The position numbers were made by a program, and so were the translations under genes. Source: Hansfordia pulvinata (Eukaryota > Ascomycota > Sordariomycetes > Xylariales). From it: 64,000 nucleotides of DNA. Below the pieces are notes generated by a model. That model was given only the letters and a program-made list of their open reading frames with translations, made no database searches and was not told where the DNA came from. The DNA lies in assembly GCA_006538405.1 (NCBI GenBank), contig BJKQ01000002.1, forward strand, positions 2,976,001 to 3,040,000, read 5' to 3'. Below are positions 59,502 through 64,000 of this stretch, in pieces. The number at the start of each line of letters is the position of its first letter. Position 1 is the first letter of the stretch.

Positions 59502-60673
59502 ATGTCCGCCCGCTCGTCCGTTCACGACCCGGGTGACTCGACCCAGCCTCTGCTTGGAGGCCACCCTCGCCCAGAACGCAGCAACACGTTCCGTCTGCCC
59601 TCTTTCAGCAGCGGCCGCCTCGGCTCACCCATCCTGCGTCGTGCGTCGCTGAATGAGGTTCACCCCCATCACGACGATGTCGAGCCCGTTCTGCCTGCTG
59701 CCCCTGTCGCTGCCCATCAAGAGACGCGCTTGCACAGAGCTCAGTGGGCGCTGAGCGACCGGCCCCCCAACACCTGGGCTCAGATACGCCACAGATGGCG
59801 TGAGGAATTCGCGTAGGTTCTCGGGAGTCCCATTCTGATTCACAGTCGACTGATTGACAATGCAGCGAGTTCTGGGGCACTTTTATGATCCTCATATTCG
59901 GCGCCGGTGTCGAGTGCGAAACGCGCCTGCATTATCGGTCCCCGGACATCCGTGACAACGCCGGCGATTTCCTACAGTGCCGCCTCACCTGGGCAGCCGG
60001 CGTCTCTCTGGCCGTCTGGATGGCTGGCGGCGTCTCGGGAGGCCACTGCAACCCCACCGTCACTGTTGTCCTTGCCCTCTTCCGCGGTTTCCCCTGGCGC
60101 AAGGTTCCCAGCTTTCTAGCCGCTCAGGTCCTCGGCGCTACCTTCGCCAGCTTGGCCGTCTACCTGAACTATGCCACCAGCATCGCCACTTACGAGGGCG
60201 GGACGGCACGCACCCTGGTGGGCGACCATGCCACCGCCAGTCTCTTCTTCACGTTCCCTGCCCCGGGCCTTCCTTATGGCGGCGCCTTCTACACCGAGTT
60301 CTTGGCTTCGGCTGTGCTGATAGCAGTCGTCTTCGCCCTGGCGGACCGAAACAATCTGGCGCCACCTAAAGGCACACAGCCTTTTGCCATGTTCATCGCC
60401 CTGCTGGGCATTGGCTCTGCTCTTGGTATCAACACGGGGTACGCCATGAACGGGGCCCGAGACACGGGGCCTCGCCTTGCCCTGTCTCTAGTTGGCTACG
60501 ACCCGGCTGCTATCTTCACCCATGACCGCTGCTACTGGCTGTGGGCGCCCTGGGCTGCCGCCATCGTTGGTGGCGTCGCTGGCGCCGCTGTCTACGATGG
60601 CTTCCTGTATACTGGCCGCGATTCGCCATTCAACCGTCCGACGCGGAAGCACGAAGATGACTATTCTGGGTGA
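59502..60673 (+). CDS. Aquaglyceroporin-like MIP channel with variant NPA boxes
   Basis: Two exons, 59502-59812 and 59866-60673, with a 53-nt intron. The product is 372 aa. A cytosolic N-terminus of about 100 residues (Ser/Pro/His/Arg-rich) precedes six membrane segments. The first constriction box reads GGVSGGHCNPTVT (NPT at about 166-168 instead of NPA), and the second GYAMNGARDTGPRL (NGA at about 299-301 instead of NPA). The Asp after the box Arg (R302-D303) is the glycerol-facilitator signature, and the long loop after it (SLVGYDPAAIFTHDRCYWLWAPWAAAIVGG) is also of the glyceroporin type. The family conducts water, glycerol or other small neutral solutes across plasma or internal membranes. 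Variant boxes are known in fungal aquaporins, so loss of function is not implied. The substrate cannot be read from sequence. Confidence 0.92.
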
Positions 60674-61082
60674 TGAGCTGGGTTGGAGCGGCCATCTGAG
60701 GCAGTCCCACCAGCTCTTCAACCCCATTCTGTGAGGGTCTGAAAACGATTTCAAAACTGCTCTCTGTTGGAGCATGCGAATCTTGCGCCAGATCTGATGT
60801 TCTATTTAATCAACCCCCACGCAGCACTCGGAAGCAATAAATTTGGGACTATTTGTCTCATCGTCAGCCTTTTCACAAACGAAGCTCTCAAGGAGGTGTT
60901 GCGCCAGCAAAGGACGGTGCATGATGGATGCGCACCAGCAGTACAGTGCTGCCGCCGGACTTGCTTGGACTCAAGCATTGATGGAATTGATGTATTAGAG
61001 GACTTGTTGAAGGATTGAAATGAAATAAGTTGCCAAGCTAGATGAGACGAAATGAGAGCATATTATGTACGGGCCGGTGGCT
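60674..61082. other. Convergent intergenic region (0.4 kb)
   Basis: These are the 3' flanks of the aquaporin and the repeat-peptide precursor. Nothing further was recognised. Confidence 0.6.
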
Positions 61083-61663
61083 CTACTGCCCCGTGATGCC
61101 GCCGCCGGTGTGGCTGGTGCTTTGGACGATGCCGTCTCCTTGGGGGCCCTCACCGAGCCCATCGTGGGTGTGGGAGGTGCCGTGAACGATGGCGCGCTTG
61201 TCGACACCGCTGATGCCGCCTCCGGTGTGGCTAGTGCTCTGGACGATGCCATCTCCCTGGGGGCCCTCGCCGAGCCCGTCATGGGTGTGTTCAGTACCGT
61301 GCACAATGGCGCGCTTTTCGACACCGGTGATGCCACCGCCGGTGTGGCTAGTGCTCTGGACGATACCGTCTCCTTGGGGGCTCTCGCCCAGGCCGTCATG
61401 GGTGTGTTCAGTACCGTGGACGATGGCGCGCTTGTGCATCTTGTGGTGCCAGCCGTCGATGCCGTCGTGGGTGTGGGAGGTGTCCTCATTGATCTCCAGG
61501 CCGTCGGGCCCCTCGCCGACGCCATTGTGAGTGTGGTCGGTGCCCTCGACGATGGCGCGCTTGGCGTTGGCGCCGACCATCTCGGCCATGGCCTCGGGGA
61601 GATGGCGGCCGCGGAGGCGGTGGAGGCGGCGGCCATGCAGAGTGCAAGGAGGGAGATTTGCAT
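61083..61663 (-). CDS. Secreted Kex2-type repeat peptide precursor, with apparent frameshift
   Basis: The ATG at 61663 opens a strong signal peptide (MQISLLALCMAAASTASA). Within 25 codons the frame breaks in a G4 run on the plus strand (61596-61599, CCCC in the coding sense); one more base joins it to the repeat frame that ends at 61083. The joined product is about 193 aa. After the leader (to about 34) come four peptides of 41, 37, 37 and 36 residues, separated by Lys-Arg pairs at about 35-36, 78-79, 117-118 and 156-157. Each peptide begins AIV(H/E)GT.HTH, and copies 2-4 differ at only a few positions. The layout (signal peptide, short leader, KR-delimited near-identical repeats) is that of Kex2-processed fungal pheromone or RiPP-like precursors. 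The cores lack the Cys/Trp pattern of alpha-pheromone and the Tyr of ustiloxin-type peptides. No UstYa-like or other modifying enzyme lies nearby in the window. Function unknown. Confidence 0.8.
61086..61562 (-). repeat. Coding tandem repeat, four Lys-Arg-delimited units
   Basis: Units in coding order: 61556-61434 (41 aa, most diverged), 61427-61317 (37 aa), 61310-61200 (37 aa), 61193-61086 (36 aa, runs to the stop). Each is preceded by a Lys-Arg pair. Inside a unit the first half (IV.GT.HTHDG) and second half (IV.ST.HTGGG) align with each other, so the array is nested: a ~20-residue element doubled and then amplified. Confidence 0.88.
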
Positions 61664-63517
61664 GTTTGCGATTCTTGGGGGGAAAGGTCTCTGGCGAGGT
61701 TTGTTTCGTTTGGAGTCTCTGGTGAGGTTTGTGTGAGCCAGCTGGTTTCTGACCGGTGTGCCCCCCATCCCTGGCGTTTTCACAGCTCGGGAACGTTGGG
61801 CCGTTGGACTTGAGGTGCACTTACAGGTTACGATGGTATGAGAGCTGAATCACTTGATGATGATAAGAGGACCTTGACAACTTCTTTCTACCGGGCCGTC
61901 CTTATATACTCGCTGCCAACCTTGCGGCTTTGGCCGCCAAGAAAGATCCCGACCGTGGCTGGGTCTCACCACGCGGTTCGCATTCGGGCATATTCTCACG
62001 AGGAGACTGTCATTCCACCAGAGGCGTTCTGCGTGGCTTCGGAGGCTTCTGGGTCGGCAATGGTGGTTGGCATGCTCGTCCCGTGTCTGGGCTGCATTCC
62101 AGTGGTGGGCGTCCGGCGAAGGCCCTCGGGCCAACGCTGGCCCCTCCCTCCCCTGCTGTCAATCGGTCTTCTGACTTGGGAATCTGACAATTGGTGCCGA
62201 GGTCCGAAGTGGTTTGATTTGGCGGCGAAAGGGAGTGCATCCTGTGTTGGGCGAACAGTCGGCAAGCCCGGGGCATGAAGAAAAAAAAACTCCCACTTTG
62301 GGGAAAGCCGGGGCATGGGACCATGGGGTTGGTGTGTTCGCCACTGGTAAACACGGAGGACACAGCGTCGTCTCGCGCTGTCTCCGCCTAAGACCCCAAA
62401 GACGAGCCCGGCCACCGTCCGCGGCCGGTTCCAGAGGTGTCTCTGCCTGTGCGGTTCAGAACGCAGAACGCCCCCCCCCTTTTTTCTACCCCGAATGCAT
62501 TTACTATCCCTTCCGACTCGGGAAGAGGAGGGTTGAAGGGCGTCGGCGATGAATCTCCCCAGCTGAGCTGCTGGATGGCCGGAGACGCACACGGTCATTC
62601 GTCATCTTGGCGGGTGAGTCCTCGACCTTGCAAAGCGACGCAGGGCTGACTGACTACTTGCTCTACCGGCCGGAATGTGGCGAATGCCTCTGGGCTGAGG
62701 GGAGGTTTTGTCAAAAGATGACGGAAAGACCATTCTTGACCAATTCTCCGCCCCTCTTTGTTTTGTTTTCCTTTTCCGTCTCATAAGATTGCTCGCAGGG
62801 GCGGTTCTGGGCAATTTCGGAGAGGGGGGGGGAAGGCACTGGGAAGAAGGCCTTCTGGCGCCACCGCGGAGGCGAGGCGGCCCGCGATCCCTCGAGCCCG
62901 AGCTGGTCGGCCGCGCAGGGCAAGATTGCCGCAGCTGTCAGTTCCCGCGCGTCCGCTCCTGCAAAGGCCGCGCCCCTGGCTGCTTCTAGGGGTGTTTTTG
63001 CTCTCTTTGAAACCCAAGTTAAGTGAGGAAGTAAGTAGAATTGCAGCGCGGTGCTGGAGGCTCTCATTACACATAATAGATAGATAGTCACGCCGCCGCC
63101 GCCGCCGCCCCAGGATTCGAAGGCGGCGTGGGCCCCGAATGTATCCCGGGTGAAGTGTCGGGGCGTTGCCGTCGGGCCACCGCCCAAGGTGGGCAAGAGT
63201 AGAGGTGAATCTATTTTATCACCATGCAGTGGCCCCTCATAAAAAGGTCTCCGTGTTCTCGGAAGCGACTGTGATCGAGAAGCTCTGTATAGAGGAGAGA
63301 GAGAGAGAGAGAGAGACAAAGAGAGAGGCGGTGAAAGCTCAGCTCTCCCGCTCCTGAAAACAAGGAACACACCTACATCTTTACTTACCTTACCTGAACA
63401 CAGAGCCAGCAACCCGGCCGAACCCGCCTCCAGTCCTGCGTGTCGTTCAACAACACCACCACCACCACCACGCTGATCCACTGCCCGTTCCGCGGACAAG
63501 CGACCCTCGGCCGAGCA
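61664..63517. other. Intergenic (1.85 kb)
   Basis: This is the 5' flank of the repeat-peptide gene and upstream region of the protease-like frame. It holds a CCG run at about 63091-63110 and a (GA)n tract at about 63296-63315. No coding frame is supported. Confidence 0.55.
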
Positions 63518-64000
63518 ATGAAGTTTCTCCAGTGGCTGGTCGCCGCCGCCGCCGCGGTGCCGCCGTCCTCCGGCTCCCCAACTCCGACTACGGGCTCTGG
63601 CTCCGGCGGCGGCAGGCGAGAGCCAAGGTGGCGCCCGTCCGGCTGGAGCCGGGCGGCGGCGGCGGCGGCGACGAGGAGCCGTACTCGGCGGCCGGGGTGC
63701 TCGACACGGGTGGGGAGGAGGAGGACTGGTGCTCGGGGACGCTGATCCACCGGCGGCTGGTGCTGACGGCCAAGCACTGCCTGATGCCGCGGGCGGGGGC
63801 AGGGAGGAGGAGGCTGAGCTGCCCGGCCGGTACCTGATGAGGTTCGACGGGTGGGACGGGGCGCGGGCCGAGGACGTCGTGTTCTACCCGGGGAAGACGG
63901 CGGAGGAGGTGCGGGCGGCGGCGGCCGGGGGGGAGGTGGTGGTGGTGATGAGACGAAGAAAGAGAAGAAGAAGAAGAAGAAGAAAGAAGAGACGATGAAG
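63518..64000 (+). pseudogene. Trypsin-like serine protease, frameshifted and cut by window edge
   Basis: The ATG at 63518 opens a hydrophobic start (MKFLQWLVAAAAAV) that could be a signal peptide. A different frame then carries PYSAAGVL and CSGTLIHRRLVLTAKHCL, around 63680-63783, which is the chymotrypsin-family (S1) block with the catalytic His. A third frame carries YLMRFDGWDGARAEDVVFYPG (63831-63893). Both changes are -1 shifts near G- or GC-rich runs, for example at GGGAGG around 63807-63812. The catalytic Asp and Ser are not reached: the sequence runs into G7 and a GAAGAA tract and the window ends. It may be a real secreted protease with base-call errors or a decayed copy; the sequence here cannot decide. 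I label it pseudogene only because the frame as given is broken. Confidence 0.5.
63953..63992. repeat. GAA-rich simple repeat
   Basis: A run of GAA/AGA triplets at the right edge. In one frame it would encode a Lys-rich stretch of the protease-like gene. Confidence 0.75.

Noticed and set aside
61083..61663. Alpha-pheromone precursor
   Set aside because: Layout fits, but the repeats lack the Trp/Cys-bounded core of filamentous ascomycete alpha-pheromones.
61083..61663. Ustiloxin-type (dikaritin) RiPP precursor
   Set aside because: The core peptides contain no Tyr for cyclisation, and no UstYa-like or tyrosinase gene is in the window.
62711..63499. 262-codon minus-strand frame
   Set aside because: Contains a (TCTC)n-coded Leu/Ser run and poly-Gly from simple repeats; no family features.

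Overview
This is a 64 kb piece of a filamentous ascomycete (Pezizomycotina) nuclear genome, most likely a sordariomycete. The evidence is: short GT-AG introns (about 53-280 nt, some with CTRAC-like branch points), a single-chain trifunctional TrpC, a Ste50 adaptor with SAM and RA domains, a G-beta subunit nearly identical to sordariomycete homologues, and a Nup188 whose sequence follows the Chaetomium protein closely. Genes are sparse: 15 protein-coding loci are supported, separated by long GC-rich intergenic stretches (up to 9.3 kb). No tRNA, rRNA, CRISPR or intact transposon was seen.

Layout. 0-15 kb: G-protein beta subunit (minus), a 9.3 kb gene desert rich in TACGAGTA/TACTCGTA words, then a secreted protein of unknown function with an acidic tail (minus). 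15-25 kb: acetoacetyl-CoA synthetase (minus) and serine palmitoyltransferase subunit 2 (plus). 29-42 kb: Ste50/Mst50-type MAPK adaptor (plus), then trpC (minus) head-to-head with NUP188 (plus). 43-52 kb is the dense housekeeping block: TIM9 (minus) / MRT4 (plus), U1-70K (minus) / mitochondrial ribosomal protein mL43 (plus), then triosephosphate isomerase (minus). 53-64 kb: a Gln/His-rich low-complexity protein (minus), an aquaglyceroporin-like channel (plus), a Kex2-type repeat secreted peptide precursor (minus), and a frameshifted, truncated trypsin-like protease at the right edge.

The genes do not form one pathway. Most are independent housekeeping functions: signalling (G-beta, Ste50), Trp and sphingolipid synthesis, acetoacetate activation, glycolysis, nuclear pore, mitochondrial import and translation, ribosome assembly and splicing. 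The least explained item is the small secreted precursor at 61083-61663. It has a signal peptide and four dibasic-delimited peptides of 36-41 residues, each made of two related halves carrying a His-Thr core; it matches neither alpha-pheromone nor ustiloxin-type cores.

A cross-cutting observation: LCB2, STE50, NUP188 and the repeat-peptide precursor each contain a single-base loss in a short C (or G) run, always shifting the frame in the same sense; the edge protease shows similar breaks. The simplest reading is homopolymer under-calling in the assembly rather than four pseudogenes, and gene models here should be made with that in mind.
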